From: Crocinitomix sp.
GTDB lineage: Bacteria; Bacteroidota; Bacteroidia; Flavobacteriales_D; Crocinitomicaceae
Length of the DNA: 64,000 bases
Direction of reading: 5' to 3'
Assembly: GCA_013138735.1 (NCBI GenBank)
Contig: WTCE01000098.1
Coordinates: 1 to 64,000 of the forward strand
The notes beneath the pieces are model-generated. The model searched no databases. It saw only the letters and a program-made list of their open reading frames with translations, and was not told the DNA's origin. This document shows, piece by piece, positions 17,312-26,286 of the stretch. Position numbers and translations under genes: made by a program. Position 1 is the first letter of the stretch. Each line of letters starts with the position of its first letter.

Positions 17312-17803
17312 ATGAAAACATTATTTATCATCTTGAGTTTAATCGGCTATTCCAATCAGGAGAAAAGCGAAAAGGAAGTTTCTAAAAACGAAATGAGCGT
17401 TTCTTGGGAACATAAAGACGCGCGCGTTTACTTTAAAATGGCGGCACCAACAACAGGTTGGATCACCATTGGATTTAATACAACTTCAGGAATGTCTAAA
17501 GCTTATCTATTAATGGGTAGAGTAATTAATGGTAATGCTGAAGTTGTGGAGCACTATACGAGTAGCCCAGGGAACTATAAAACACTCATAGCATTAGGTG
17601 TCCAAATCTCAGTCTATAATATTGCAGGAACAGAAGCTAATAATCAAACAACCCTTGAATTTTCAATCCCTATTCAAGCGAAAAATAAATTTGCACGCGA
17701 TCTAACAAAAGGCAGTGAATATGTGATGACACTAGCGTATAGCCAAGAAGACGATTTTCAGCACCATTCAACAATGCGAACAAGTATAAATGTCAAAATT
17801 TAA
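17312..17803 (+). CDS. DOMON-domain protein
   Basis: A short hydrophobic N-terminus (MKTLFIILSLIGYS) suggests export, though without a clear cleavage site. Residues ~25-163 match the DOMON fold as found in dopamine-hydroxylase-like proteins: VSWEHKDARVYFKM, TGWITIGFN, AYLLMGRVING, TTLEFSIPI and YVMTLAYSQEDDFQHHS. DOMON domains bind haem or sugars. The neighbouring MarR gene and shared operator suggest ligand-controlled expression. Confidence 0.85.
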   Translation: MKTLFIILSLIGYSNQEKSEKEVSKNEMSVSWEHKDARVYFKMAAPTTGWITIGFNTTSGMSKAYLLMGRVINGNAEVVEHYTSSPGNYKTLIALGVQISVYNIAGTEANNQTTLEFSIPIQAKNKFARDLTKGSEYVMTLAYSQEDDFQHHSTMRTSINVKI

Positions 17804-17989
17804 AAGGGATTAGGCATGAAGCAATAGTTATTAGGAATTAGTCAAGAGTGAATAGTCATTAGGCAAAAGACACAGGTTAAAATCATATAAAACCATGAAA
17901 AAAAGCTATTGGATCGCTATGCTGTTAGATATGCATTCAACCGGATTCAAATCGCATCAAACCATCAAATAAATCAAATAAATACAAAT

Positions 17990-18412
17990 ATGAAAAAGTC
18001 AATTTTAATACTAATGATAGCAATGTTAGGAACAGCTACCAATGCTCAAGAAAACGAAGAAAAATCTATTAAAGAAGTCATCACAAACTTTGCAAAAGCC
18101 GCAGATGAGAGTAATGCTGAAATGCTAGCTACTTATTTAGATGAGAATTACAGAATAGTGATGAACCGCCTTTTCGGTAGTGAAACTGTCAGCATAATCA
18201 ATAAAACAGATTACTTGGCTAAAATCGAAACGAAAGAGTGGGGTGGAGACAAACGCACAGTTGAGGTTCATAGCATAGTCATCAATGGTGCAACGGCATC
18301 AGCCCATGTTACTTTAAAAGGTGAAAAGTCAACCTTTATTTCAATTTTCACTTTAATCAAAAATGCGGCAGGTGAATGGCGACTTTTAAGTGATACGCCA
18401 ACAATTGCATAG
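17990..18412 (+). CDS. secreted SnoaL/lumazine-binding-like protein (NTF2 fold)
   Basis: ATG 17990 gives a signal peptide cleaved near TNAQ (residue ~19); the longer frame upstream looks non-coding. The mature 120 residues have an NTF2-like pattern: IKEVITNFAKAADESNAEML, LDENYRIVM, SIINKTDYLAKIE, and ATASAHVTLKG with FTLIKNAAGEWRLLSD. This fits the putative lumazine-binding or DUF4440-like families. Ligand and role are unknown. A strong terminator follows at 18532. Confidence 0.8.
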   Translation: MKKSILILMIAMLGTATNAQENEEKSIKEVITNFAKAADESNAEMLATYLDENYRIVMNRLFGSETVSIINKTDYLAKIETKEWGGDKRTVEVHSIVINGATASAHVTLKGEKSTFISIFTLIKNAAGEWRLLSDTPTIA

Positions 18413-18746
18413 TTGATTGTCGCAAACAACTTTGTTAAATAATTCTTAATTTTTAATAATGAGGATGTTTTGGCACGGAAATAGCAATTACCATAATTGA
18501 ATTAGACTAAATGATTCATGGGTTTTGGGTTAAGGCCGCACTTTCTGAAAGTGCGGTCTTATTAATTTTATACTTCGTAGCTTTCGCGTAGTAGTATTAG
18601 TTCTTCGAAATTTTAATGAAAGTAAGAAGGCACTTTTATTGCGCATTTACTATGAAATGTTGTGGTCAGTTCGAGTTCAACAACACTGAGGCTCTTGGAT
18701 TGTATCGAGATCCCATCAAATCATCAAATCATCAACCAATCAAACC
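18413..18746. other. intergenic region between convergent genes
   Basis: Besides the terminator at 18532-18570 it holds a short run of ATCAAATC repeats near 18713-18741. No coding frame or RNA gene is seen. Confidence 0.5.
18532..18570. terminator. strong intrinsic terminator
   Basis: CCGCACTTT (18536-18544) pairs with AAAGTGCGG (18548-18556), extended by G-T, G-C and two A-T pairs, with a CTG loop. A T-rich stretch follows. It lies between the NTF2-like gene and the convergent helicase gene. Confidence 0.8.
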
Positions 18747-19874
18747 CTAACTCTTCATTCTCCTAATCTGACTAAAACTAACGCCCAATTTCTTTTCTAA
18801 AATCCGAACTTGTTTCGTTTCCTTTGTTGTAACCAAGGCTATTGATACCCCCGATTTACCACCACGGCCAGTTCTACCACTTCGGTGCGTATAATATTCA
18901 TCAGAACTTGGCATTTCATAATGCACGACATAAGCCAAATCTGGAATGTCGATTCCTCTTGCGGCAATATCAGTTGCAACAAGTACCTGTAAGTTGTTTT
19001 TGGTGAAATTACGCATGGCCTTATCACGTTCTTTTTGCAAAAGATCACCGTGTAATGTATCTGCCGAAATATTTTTAGCAATCAATTGTTTTACCAACGT
19101 TTTTGCTGTGTTTTTGGTCTTGCAAAATACAATCCCTTGGCTTTTTTGTTGCGTTTTTAAAAATTGAAGGAGAATTGGTAACTTCTCTGGTACATCACAG
19201 ATTAAAAATTGGTGATCCACATTTTTATTTACACCACTTTTGCCTTTAATAGCAATGCGTGATGCATTAGGGGCAAGATGCGTATTGATAATTTGATTTA
19301 ATGTATGCGGCATAGTCGCAGAAAAAAGCCATTTATTTTCAACCGCACGACAAAGACTTAGAATTTCATCCAATTCCTTTTTAAATCCCATGCTTAGCAT
19401 TTCATCTGCTTCGTCCAAAATAACGGTATGTACCTGTGATAATTTTATGGCTTTGCGTTCAACCAAATCTAGCAATCTACCTGGGGTAGCAACAATGATA
19501 TGTGTCGGGCGTTTTAATGCACGTAATTGTTCGTCCAATCTAGCGCCGCCGTAAACACATTCAGTAAATACATTTTCCGTGTATTTGGTGAATTTAAAAA
19601 GCTGCTTGGCAATCTGCTGTCCTAATTCACGGGTAGGGCAAAGAATAAGTCCTTGAACAACTTTGTTTTTTGTATCTATTTTTTGCAATAAGGGTAAACA
19701 ATACGCGGCGGTTTTACCCGTTCCGGTTTGTGCTTTTGCAACTAATTCTGTCCTGTCATTTAATAAAAGAGGAATTGCTTCAACTTGAATTTCTGTGGGA
19801 GTTATTATAGAGAGTTCGGTCAAACCTTTGACTAAGTCTTTGTTGATTCCGAGTTGCTTAAAATTATTGACCAT
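18747..19874 (-). CDS. DEAD-box ATP-dependent RNA helicase
   Basis: All core motifs are visible: Q motif (TPTEIQVEAIP), motif I AQTGTGKT, Ia PTRELGQQ, TPGR, II DEAD, III SAT, then VATDIAARGIDIPD and HRSGRTGRGGKSG. At 375 residues it is a minimal helicase core with a very short tail (VSFSQIRRMKS), unlike longer RhlE-type proteins. It unwinds RNA duplexes, likely in ribosome assembly or mRNA turnover. The gene is monocistronic. Confidence 0.95.
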   Translation of the reverse strand: MVNNFKQLGINKDLVKGLTELSIITPTEIQVEAIPLLLNDRTELVAKAQTGTGKTAAYCLPLLQKIDTKNKVVQGLILCPTRELGQQIAKQLFKFTKYTENVFTECVYGGARLDEQLRALKRPTHIIVATPGRLLDLVERKAIKLSQVHTVILDEADEMLSMGFKKELDEILSLCRAVENKWLFSATMPHTLNQIINTHLAPNASRIAIKGKSGVNKNVDHQFLICDVPEKLPILLQFLKTQQKSQGIVFCKTKNTAKTLVKQLIAKNISADTLHGDLLQKERDKAMRNFTKNNLQVLVATDIAARGIDIPDLAYVVHYEMPSSDEYYTHRSGRTGRGGKSGVSIALVTTKETKQVRILEKKLGVSFSQIRRMKS

Positions 19875-19923
19875 ACTGCTAATTATTTTGCAAAGTTACG
19901 CTAAAATTATTGGTGTACGTCAC

Positions 19924-22392
19924 TTATTTTAAACCAGTACCAGAGAACATTTCACGATCTCTTCCTTTGTCTTTTATATAAGGATAAATGAGGTAGCAAA
20001 TACTCTTCAATTTTTTGAGTTCATTTTTTTCTGCGGCAACTTCTCCCTGATCTAATAATTTCTTCACTTTTGAATAATTATTGAATTCTTCAGGATCCAT
20101 TAAACGCAACATAAAGAAAATGTGCTCGTAAGAATCGTCTGAATTAAAATAGAGCGTTTGCGCTAATTTTTCTAAAGCTTTGCGTTTCCTGCGAATTAAA
20201 AATTTATCTCCCGATTGCAAAAACAACTTTTCGTCCTTAACAATGGTGTTAAACTCATTACGCATTGTTGGTGAAAATTCACTCTCTTGTATTAATAAGG
20301 CTTCTTTTTGGTGGGTATATTCATCCATTTCAAAAGATACATCTCTCAAAAACACCAGGCGATCGACTTCATATAATAAGCGCCTTTTCCGCTCTAATAA
20401 TTGAAATTTATTCACGGTTAAAATCTCATCTACAGCAAGCATAACTGAACCTTTTACATCTTCTAATTCCGATTTTATTTTGCTTAGTTTTCCTAGCAAT
20501 ACATAATCTTCGCTATCATTATTTAAGGCTAGTTGTTCTCGAATGACATCCAAACCTTGGTTCAATTCATTTAAGATTTTACGATTATCCACATCACCTT
20601 GGTATTGTGGATTGAAAGTTTTTGTAATCTCATGATCCGCACTTGGAACATAAATTTCTACCGTTAAATCACGCGATTCTGATATTTTAAAGTTCATTTC
20701 AATATCCGTTCCGCGAATAAGGTCATCATTCAAATCTTCCCCCTTAATTTCCACATAACCTATGTTAAGGTTTGCGCCGGGCATAGTTCCTACCTTTCCT
20801 TCTACAATATTGATGATAATTTTATCATCACTGCCTTTGGCTATACTTCTTGAAAAGGTTTTGTAAACCGATTTCTTCAGAGGTAAAATGGTGTTCTTTT
20901 TAAATATGACTTCCAAATAAGTTTCGTCATCCGCATCCAATTCTATGCAAATGTCATTTGGTAAGGGTTGCCCATCTACATTATAAAATCCATGCGAAAT
21001 GGCAATATTATCCTTGGTATAAAGTCTGTTTCTTTTAAGGTCCAAAATTGTTATGGTAAAGTAATTGACCTGTTTAGCCAAGAGTGTTACAAATTCACTA
21101 GCTTGGTTTTTAAAGGCTACTTCACCCGAATCAAAACCACCATCATTTCTAGTGACGCGGAAATAACCTTCTTCCAAAGCTGGCGTTTTGAATGCAATTA
21201 GCTCTTCTAAATCTTGCGTTTGACTTTCAACTGAAAGCGTAATATCAAAAGCCTTTTCAGTTTCGTTGGCTTCTGTTTCTTCGTTGGCATCTAGTCCGCT
21301 CATTTTGTTGCCCGCGTAATAGGTAGCACCAATAATTACGGCAGTGGTAGGATCAATGGTACTGTCAATTACCAGTTGCGTACGTTTTTTTAATTCCGCC
21401 CTAATGTATGGAATGTAAGTTGTGCCCCCCACTAAAATAATGCGTTCAAAATCGCTAAAGTCAAAGTGATTCTCTTTAACTAAGCCTTCCAATAACTCAA
21501 AGGAATCTTCAAAAATGGGCGCAATAATTTCATTTATTTCATGGCGCGAAATTTTTAGTTCAAGATCTAAATCAAATTCACTAAAACTCAGTTCTAACCA
21601 CGCTTCCTCCTTTAATGAAAGTTCTTTTTTTACTTCCTCTGTTTGGTATAATAGATATTTACCAAGTTTTTGGTAAGGGATATTATTGGGATCATTAATT
21701 TGATTCCAAATATCAGTTAAATTGGTTTTTTCGGTCAGTTTTGGAATCACAACTTTTGCCAAGAGCTGCAAATCAAGATCAACTCCACCTAAAAAATTAT
21801 TGCCTTTATTATCAATGACTTTTAACTCACGTTCATTAATGTTGACAATGGCTGCATCAAACGTTCCGCCACCAAAATCATAGACCAACCATTTTTTTTG
21901 CTCCGTAATATTCAAGTCATTTTCATTTGAATAAGCCAAGCACGCGGCAATTGGTTCTTGTAATAAAACAACCTCTCTTAGTCCTGATCGATAACCTGCT
22001 TCCTTAGTAGCATTGGATTGGATCGTGTCAAAAGAAGCTGGTATCGTAATGACCGCACTTGTCACTTTTTCGTTCAATGAAAAATTAAAAAGTTCCTTTA
22101 ATACCAAGGCTGAGAGTTCCACAGGATGCGTTTCTTTTTCACCATTTACAGTATACAACTCTGAAGTACCCATTTTTCTTTTGAACGAAGAAAAAACAGA
22201 AGCTGGATTGGAGACTAATTGTTCATTGGCTTTGTCCCCAATAATGATGCGCTCATTTTTATAAGCTACTACCGAAGGCAAGGTTTCCTTAAAACCAACC
22301 GGGTTTTTCAAAAGCATCACTTTACCATTTTCATAATGCCCAATCCCTGAATTGGTCGTGCCTAAATCGATTCCAAAATTTATATTCCCCAT
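19924..22392 (-). CDS. atypical Hsp70-family chaperone (822 aa)
   Basis: The N-terminal ATPase (about 1-370) has GIDLGTTNSGI, VITIPASF, QEPIAACLAY, VYDFGGGTFD and ILVGGTTYIPY, so it should bind and hydrolyse ATP. A weak substrate-binding-like beta region follows (INIVEGKVGTMPGANL; LIRGTDIEMNFKISESRDLTVE). Residues ~600-822 are helical and rich in Lys, Glu and Leu. It is longer than DnaK and has no EEVD-type tail. A GrpE-like gene ends 1 bp before its start codon, and membrane paralogs lie divergently. It is likely a specialised chaperone. Confidence 0.9.
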   Translation of the reverse strand: MGNINFGIDLGTTNSGIGHYENGKVMLLKNPVGFKETLPSVVAYKNERIIIGDKANEQLVSNPASVFSSFKRKMGTSELYTVNGEKETHPVELSALVLKELFNFSLNEKVTSAVITIPASFDTIQSNATKEAGYRSGLREVVLLQEPIAACLAYSNENDLNITEQKKWLVYDFGGGTFDAAIVNINERELKVIDNKGNNFLGGVDLDLQLLAKVVIPKLTEKTNLTDIWNQINDPNNIPYQKLGKYLLYQTEEVKKELSLKEEAWLELSFSEFDLDLELKISRHEINEIIAPIFEDSFELLEGLVKENHFDFSDFERIILVGGTTYIPYIRAELKKRTQLVIDSTIDPTTAVIIGATYYAGNKMSGLDANEETEANETEKAFDITLSVESQTQDLEELIAFKTPALEEGYFRVTRNDGGFDSGEVAFKNQASEFVTLLAKQVNYFTITILDLKRNRLYTKDNIAISHGFYNVDGQPLPNDICIELDADDETYLEVIFKKNTILPLKKSVYKTFSRSIAKGSDDKIIINIVEGKVGTMPGANLNIGYVEIKGEDLNDDLIRGTDIEMNFKISESRDLTVEIYVPSADHEITKTFNPQYQGDVDNRKILNELNQGLDVIREQLALNNDSEDYVLLGKLSKIKSELEDVKGSVMLAVDEILTVNKFQLLERKRRLLYEVDRLVFLRDVSFEMDEYTHQKEALLIQESEFSPTMRNEFNTIVKDEKLFLQSGDKFLIRRKRKALEKLAQTLYFNSDDSYEHIFFMLRLMDPEEFNNYSKVKKLLDQGEVAAEKNELKKLKSICYLIYPYIKDKGRDREMFSGTGLK

Positions 22393-22393
22393 C

Positions 22394-22687
22394 CTATTCT
22401 ACAATTACAATTCCTTTTTGCGCCAATTGGTTTTGACCATTTTCATTTTGATAGATGATTGGCTTGAGCACCTTTACAATTTTTGATTTAGAATGTATTG
22501 TCGTGGCAATATTTGCCTCAATATCTGCGTCTGTTTCTTTATAAGGTCTGTTCAAAGGATCAATGACCGTATATCCCATTTCCTCAATCTCAGTATTTAC
22601 GCGACGTAAATTCCGCGCAATAGCATCATATGAGTTGGATTCGGCTTTGTTGGATATTTCCCAAATTTGGTTAATGATTGTGAGCAT
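22394..22687 (-). CDS. GrpE-like nucleotide exchange factor (short)
   Basis: ATG 22687 gives 97 residues; a TTG at 22705 is also in frame. The second half resembles the GrpE beta-wing head: EEMGYTVIDPLNRPYKET, then IVKVLKPIIYQNENG and a final KGIVIVE, which parallels the end of E. coli GrpE as remembered. The long coiled coil of true GrpE is reduced to a short helix. It stops 1 bp before the Hsp70 start codon, so it probably releases ADP from that Hsp70. The assignment is by pattern only. Confidence 0.6.
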   Translation of the reverse strand: MLTIINQIWEISNKAESNSYDAIARNLRRVNTEIEEMGYTVIDPLNRPYKETDADIEANIATTIHSKSKIVKVLKPIIYQNENGQNQLAQKGIVIVE

Positions 22688-22702
22688 ATTGACTATTTTA
22701 AA

Positions 22703-22710
22703 CAAATATA
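22703..22710 (-). promoter_or_regulatory. possible -7 element for the GrpE-like/Hsp70 operon
   Basis: On the minus strand the bases read TATATTTG, a match to TAnnTTTG, 15 bp before ATG 22687. The space between the divergent genes is short, so promoters for both directions must lie within about 64 bp. Confidence 0.35.
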
Positions 22711-22751
22711 TTCAAACTTCTTATTTTAGCGGATTAGAATTGAACCTATAA

Positions 22752-24311
22752 ATGGCCTTAATCCAACAATTGCAAAATTTTAATCTTGATCTGACTAAGC
22801 TTCATGAGCTTTCTGAGCAGGATTTGATCCGCATTGAAAAAAAGTTTAAGGCAGAAATTAGGCTGAATGATAGTTTGGATATGAATGATTTGGAGCAAGT
22901 CATTTACGTCTTAAAACACCATCAACAAGATATGATTTGGCTCATGACGGATGAGTTAAAACTATTAAAATCCATTCTAACAAATCCACAAAAATTTATA
23001 GTTAAAAAAGGAGAAGTTAGTATAAGTACCGAAATTGATAGAACGGCATTTAGTTTGTTTTTAGAGAATTATTTCGATAAAGAACTGCGGCAATATGTTG
23101 ATAAATGTATTAAAAACGATTTTTACAACGCAATACATTCCTTGCTCAAGTTCCAAGCACTTTTAACACCACAATTGTTAAATGAACTCCAAAACAAATT
23201 AGCGAATAAACTAAACTATGCGGTTGAGTGCATTGATATTTCGGCATCCGACATTTCGCGTAAAGTTAGTTATTGCACCAATCCTTTTTTCTATCGTGTG
23301 CTCTCTCAATTGGGTTCAGGACAATATGAAAGTGATATTGTTGATTTATTGAACACGACAATCAGCAAATTAAAGACCAAAGAATTGCATTGGGCAATTG
23401 TTTTTGCAATGGGGAGTTTCGCTGCGCAAGGCGAAGGTTTAAAAGATACGTTGAGAGGGAATAAGTCGACCGCCTTTCAACGAGGAGTGCGTGAGACAAA
23501 GGTAAATCGTATTACAGGTAGAGCAACTGGTGGCGCAACAAGTTCTGGCGAACCATTGCCACGTGATCCAAAAGCGAAAGCTAGCAAATCGGGCAATTAC
23601 GTCATTCTTTTTGTAATTGCGATTATCATTAGTATCGTGTTCAGTATTAGCAAATGTCAACGCAAAAATCGAATTAGTGATAATTTCATAGAAAATAGAT
23701 GGGCACCCGTTTATGAATCTGATCCAGGCTTATATGAAGAAGATCGCGTAGTAATAGAAGATAATCAAAATGATTTACGGCAAAAAGTTCTAAGTGAATT
23801 GGACCAAAAGGAGGTCACAACCGACCTATCACGAGAAGCAAATAGCTTTGAGGCAATTATTAATTATTTGCATAGTAATGATGCGCAAATAACTGAAGTG
23901 CGAGAAATTCCATTTAACATAGATTCTACCGAATTAAATAAAGGGCCAAATTATAATTCGCCGCTAAAAAATATTAAGTTAGTCAACCTTTTAGGTGAGC
24001 GTTTAGTCGTGCAATCACGCACGTTGCATTGGAATCGTTATCATATAATGGAACCAAATGCCACGATAACAATTTCTCATAAATTAAAAGGCTTAAAGTT
24101 TTATGTTGGAAACGATCCTGTGTTGGTTGATTATATAGATGAATATGGTCAATCTCAAAGTCATTTTATGTTCGATCAAGTAACAGAAGAACAATTGGAT
24201 GATTTCAATAATTTTCATAATCTGAGTCAGTATTTTGATGACAAGGAACAATATGAAATTTTGTTAACCTATATGAATAGTGAAATTGAATTGGAGGTAA
24301 GTCAAAAATAG
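22752..24311 (+). CDS. membrane protein of the Hsp70 locus, paralog 1 (519 aa)
   Basis: No known domain is recognised. Residues 1-270 look cytoplasmic and helical, with LHELSEQDLIRIEKKFKAE near the start and NPFFYRVLSQLGSGQYESDI in the middle. A basic, Gly-rich linker precedes one membrane helix at about 282-300 (YVILFVIAIIISIVFSI), and ~200 residues lie beyond it. The downstream gene has the same layout and matching motifs. It is transcribed divergently from the GrpE-like/Hsp70 pair, and contains no J-domain HPD motif. Confidence 0.8.
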   Translation: MALIQQLQNFNLDLTKLHELSEQDLIRIEKKFKAEIRLNDSLDMNDLEQVIYVLKHHQQDMIWLMTDELKLLKSILTNPQKFIVKKGEVSISTEIDRTAFSLFLENYFDKELRQYVDKCIKNDFYNAIHSLLKFQALLTPQLLNELQNKLANKLNYAVECIDISASDISRKVSYCTNPFFYRVLSQLGSGQYESDIVDLLNTTISKLKTKELHWAIVFAMGSFAAQGEGLKDTLRGNKSTAFQRGVRETKVNRITGRATGGATSSGEPLPRDPKAKASKSGNYVILFVIAIIISIVFSISKCQRKNRISDNFIENRWAPVYESDPGLYEEDRVVIEDNQNDLRQKVLSELDQKEVTTDLSREANSFEAIINYLHSNDAQITEVREIPFNIDSTELNKGPNYNSPLKNIKLVNLLGERLVVQSRTLHWNRYHIMEPNATITISHKLKGLKFYVGNDPVLVDYIDEYGQSQSHFMFDQVTEEQLDDFNNFHNLSQYFDDKEQYEILLTYMNSEIELEVSQK

Positions 24312-25787
24312 ATGTCACTCTTTAAACAAATAGAAAATTTAGGAATTCCAATAAAGGAATTGGCTGAGCTCACCGAGCAGGACATTATTCGCATTGAGAA
24401 AAAACTGAAAGCGCAAGTGCGTTTGGATAATACCCTTGATACAAATGATGTAGTTAAAATTGTCCATGCCTTAAGAAAAGAAAAGGTCAATATTGCGACC
24501 TTATTTCAAGGCGGTTTTAAAGGCTTACTTGATATTTTACAAAGCGAAAATGAATTTGTTTATAAAGTGAATAGCCGCTTTACTCAACTTAAATTTGAAC
24601 CCGATTTTATTCGCTTTTTGGCCAGCAATTTTGAGGATGAATTAAAGAATTATGTTGAGCGTTGTATTAGAGTAGATCACTATTACGGTCTTCATTCTTT
24701 ACTCTATTATACACCCGTTATTAGCTCAGAATTATTGCAGCTAATTTCGCGAAGATTGGAGCAGAAATTGGATTTTATGATTGAATCCATGCGTATTGGG
24801 TCAGAGCAAATTGAAATTAAAACGCAAGCCGCCGCGAATCCATTTTTCTATCGCTGTTTAAATCGATTGGGAGGCATTCAGTTTGAAAGTGACATCTCCA
24901 CGCTCTTGAACACAACACTTGAGCACATTAAGACTAAAAAGTGGAATTTTAGAATTCTATTTGCCCAAGGCGCATTTAGGGCAATTAGTGATAACCTGAA
25001 AGAGGCATTAGCACAAAATAAGACAATAGCATTCAATGCAGGAACTCGTGAAAAAACATATCCTGCAGGTAAACCAAAAGGGAAAGGTGGAACAACAATT
25101 AGCCGTTTCAATTCTGGCCGAAAAAGGCGACCAGAAAATAAAGCCTCTGGTGGAAGCTACCATTATTTCATTTGGCCAATAATAGTGGCTGGTATGCTTT
25201 TATTACGAATGATTACTGCGGATCATAACGACAGAAAGATTGAATTTCCAAGTAATTTTCAGGAGACAATTACGCTTGAAGATGTATTACATCTCGGTAC
25301 AACAAAGGGAGGCTTTGTAGATCTCATGAAGTATTTGCATTCAGATACAGTTGAGATTATTGCCCAAAGAGACATTGCATTTAATCTTAAGAACACGAAC
25401 CTTGCACCAGGGCAAACTAGCGTTATTAGTGCTAGCTCACTCTATATCAAAAACGATACTGAACGTTCAATTGTAGTAATTGCAGAAAGACATGGGCTCG
25501 CAAATTCTTTGTACTACTGTTTAAATCCAAATCAACAAATTGCCGTATTGCCACAATTGTCAAGCATCCGAATCTATAGTGGAAATGAACCACAAATCAT
25601 AGATTATATGGATGATAAAGGAGATATATTAAGTCATTTCCGATTCAATGAATTTACGCAGCTAGATCTATGGAACCTTGAGGCAAAGCACAGTGTTAAC
25701 GCTGTCTTTAATACGGGTGGTAAGCAGTTAATCACTATAACCTTATCTCAAAGCGCTTACAGAGTGAAGGTTGGCTTGCTTGATTGA
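24312..25787 (+). CDS. membrane protein of the Hsp70 locus, paralog 2 (491 aa)
   Basis: It starts on the base after the stop of paralog 1. Shared motifs include ELTEQDIIRIEKKLKAQVRLDNTLD, given here in part as LTEQDIIRIEKKL, and AANPFFYRCLNRLGGIQFES. A Gly/Lys/Arg linker (PAGKPKGKGGTTISRF) precedes one membrane helix at about 283-302, then ~190 residues. Late motifs (SSIRIYSGNEPQIIDYMDD) match KFYVGNDPVLVDYIDE of paralog 1. The pair arose by duplication. Role unknown; perhaps clients or adaptors of the Hsp70. Confidence 0.8.
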   Translation: MSLFKQIENLGIPIKELAELTEQDIIRIEKKLKAQVRLDNTLDTNDVVKIVHALRKEKVNIATLFQGGFKGLLDILQSENEFVYKVNSRFTQLKFEPDFIRFLASNFEDELKNYVERCIRVDHYYGLHSLLYYTPVISSELLQLISRRLEQKLDFMIESMRIGSEQIEIKTQAAANPFFYRCLNRLGGIQFESDISTLLNTTLEHIKTKKWNFRILFAQGAFRAISDNLKEALAQNKTIAFNAGTREKTYPAGKPKGKGGTTISRFNSGRKRRPENKASGGSYHYFIWPIIVAGMLLLRMITADHNDRKIEFPSNFQETITLEDVLHLGTTKGGFVDLMKYLHSDTVEIIAQRDIAFNLKNTNLAPGQTSVISASSLYIKNDTERSIVVIAERHGLANSLYYCLNPNQQIAVLPQLSSIRIYSGNEPQIIDYMDDKGDILSHFRFNEFTQLDLWNLEAKHSVNAVFNTGGKQLITITLSQSAYRVKVGLLD

Positions 25788-25839
25788 TTTTGTTAACTGT
25801 TGAAAGTGCGTACAATTGATTATTTCAGTTTAAAAAAAA

Positions 25840-25960
25840 ATCAGTGACCTCTAGCACATCTGCTTCGCTGGATTTGTAATCCTGCGATTGCACAAAGGTC
25901 CATCAAAACTTCACCAAGCTCCTTCACCATAGACTACGGCCGACGGTGAAAGTCTTTTGT
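25840..25960. repeat. intergenic composite repeat block
   Basis: Contains TTCGCTGGATTTGTAATCC from 25864 (compare 16635 and 31800) and ACTACGGCCGACGGTGAA from 25933 (compare GGCTACGGCCGACAGCC near 31901). No coding frame is seen. Confidence 0.6.
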
Positions 25961-25971
25961 CTTTTATCTAG

Positions 25972-25979
25972 TATCTTTG
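25972..25979 (+). promoter_or_regulatory. TAnnTTTG -7 element before the gene at 26008
   Basis: TATCTTTG matches the -7 consensus 28 bp before ATG 26008. No clear -33 box is seen, since the dispersed repeat ends about there. Confidence 0.4.
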
Positions 25980-26007
25980 ATCTTTAAACAAAATCTTAAT
26001 TTCTAAA

Positions 26008-26286
26008 ATGGATCTGCATAAAAAATCGTTCTTAAATAGCCAATGGGTCGGCATCATTTGCATATTAGTAGCAAGCCTATTCGGTGGGTTATGGTATAAC
26101 GCCTCCTACAAATCAAACGTCTTAGAACAATATCTCGACAATCCGTTTTCTGGTGGTTTTAATCGCGCTGCCCAACAAGATTACCAGTTCTACTCAAAAC
26201 TTTATTTAATTGCAGGTATTCTTCTGCTCGCACTTGGACTGTACATTATTCGAAATTACTATCTTCGAACCAAAGCAACAATTTGA
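26008..26286 (+). CDS. small two-helix membrane protein
   Basis: The 92-residue protein has two membrane helices (QWVGIICILVASLFGGLWY and LYLIAGILLLALGLYIIR) joined by a polar loop containing NPFSGGFNRAAQQD. It is not recognised. Its stop overlaps the TTG start of the next gene (26283-26286), so it is translated with the secreted hydrolase and may support it. Confidence 0.6.
   Translation: MDLHKKSFLNSQWVGIICILVASLFGGLWYNASYKSNVLEQYLDNPFSGGFNRAAQQDYQFYSKLYLIAGILLLALGLYIIRNYYLRTKATI

Noticed and set aside
17895-17972. A 25-residue ORF starting MKKSYWIAMLL before the NTF2-like gene
   Set aside because: It looks like a chance start near a true signal-peptide gene; no coding evidence beyond the first residues.
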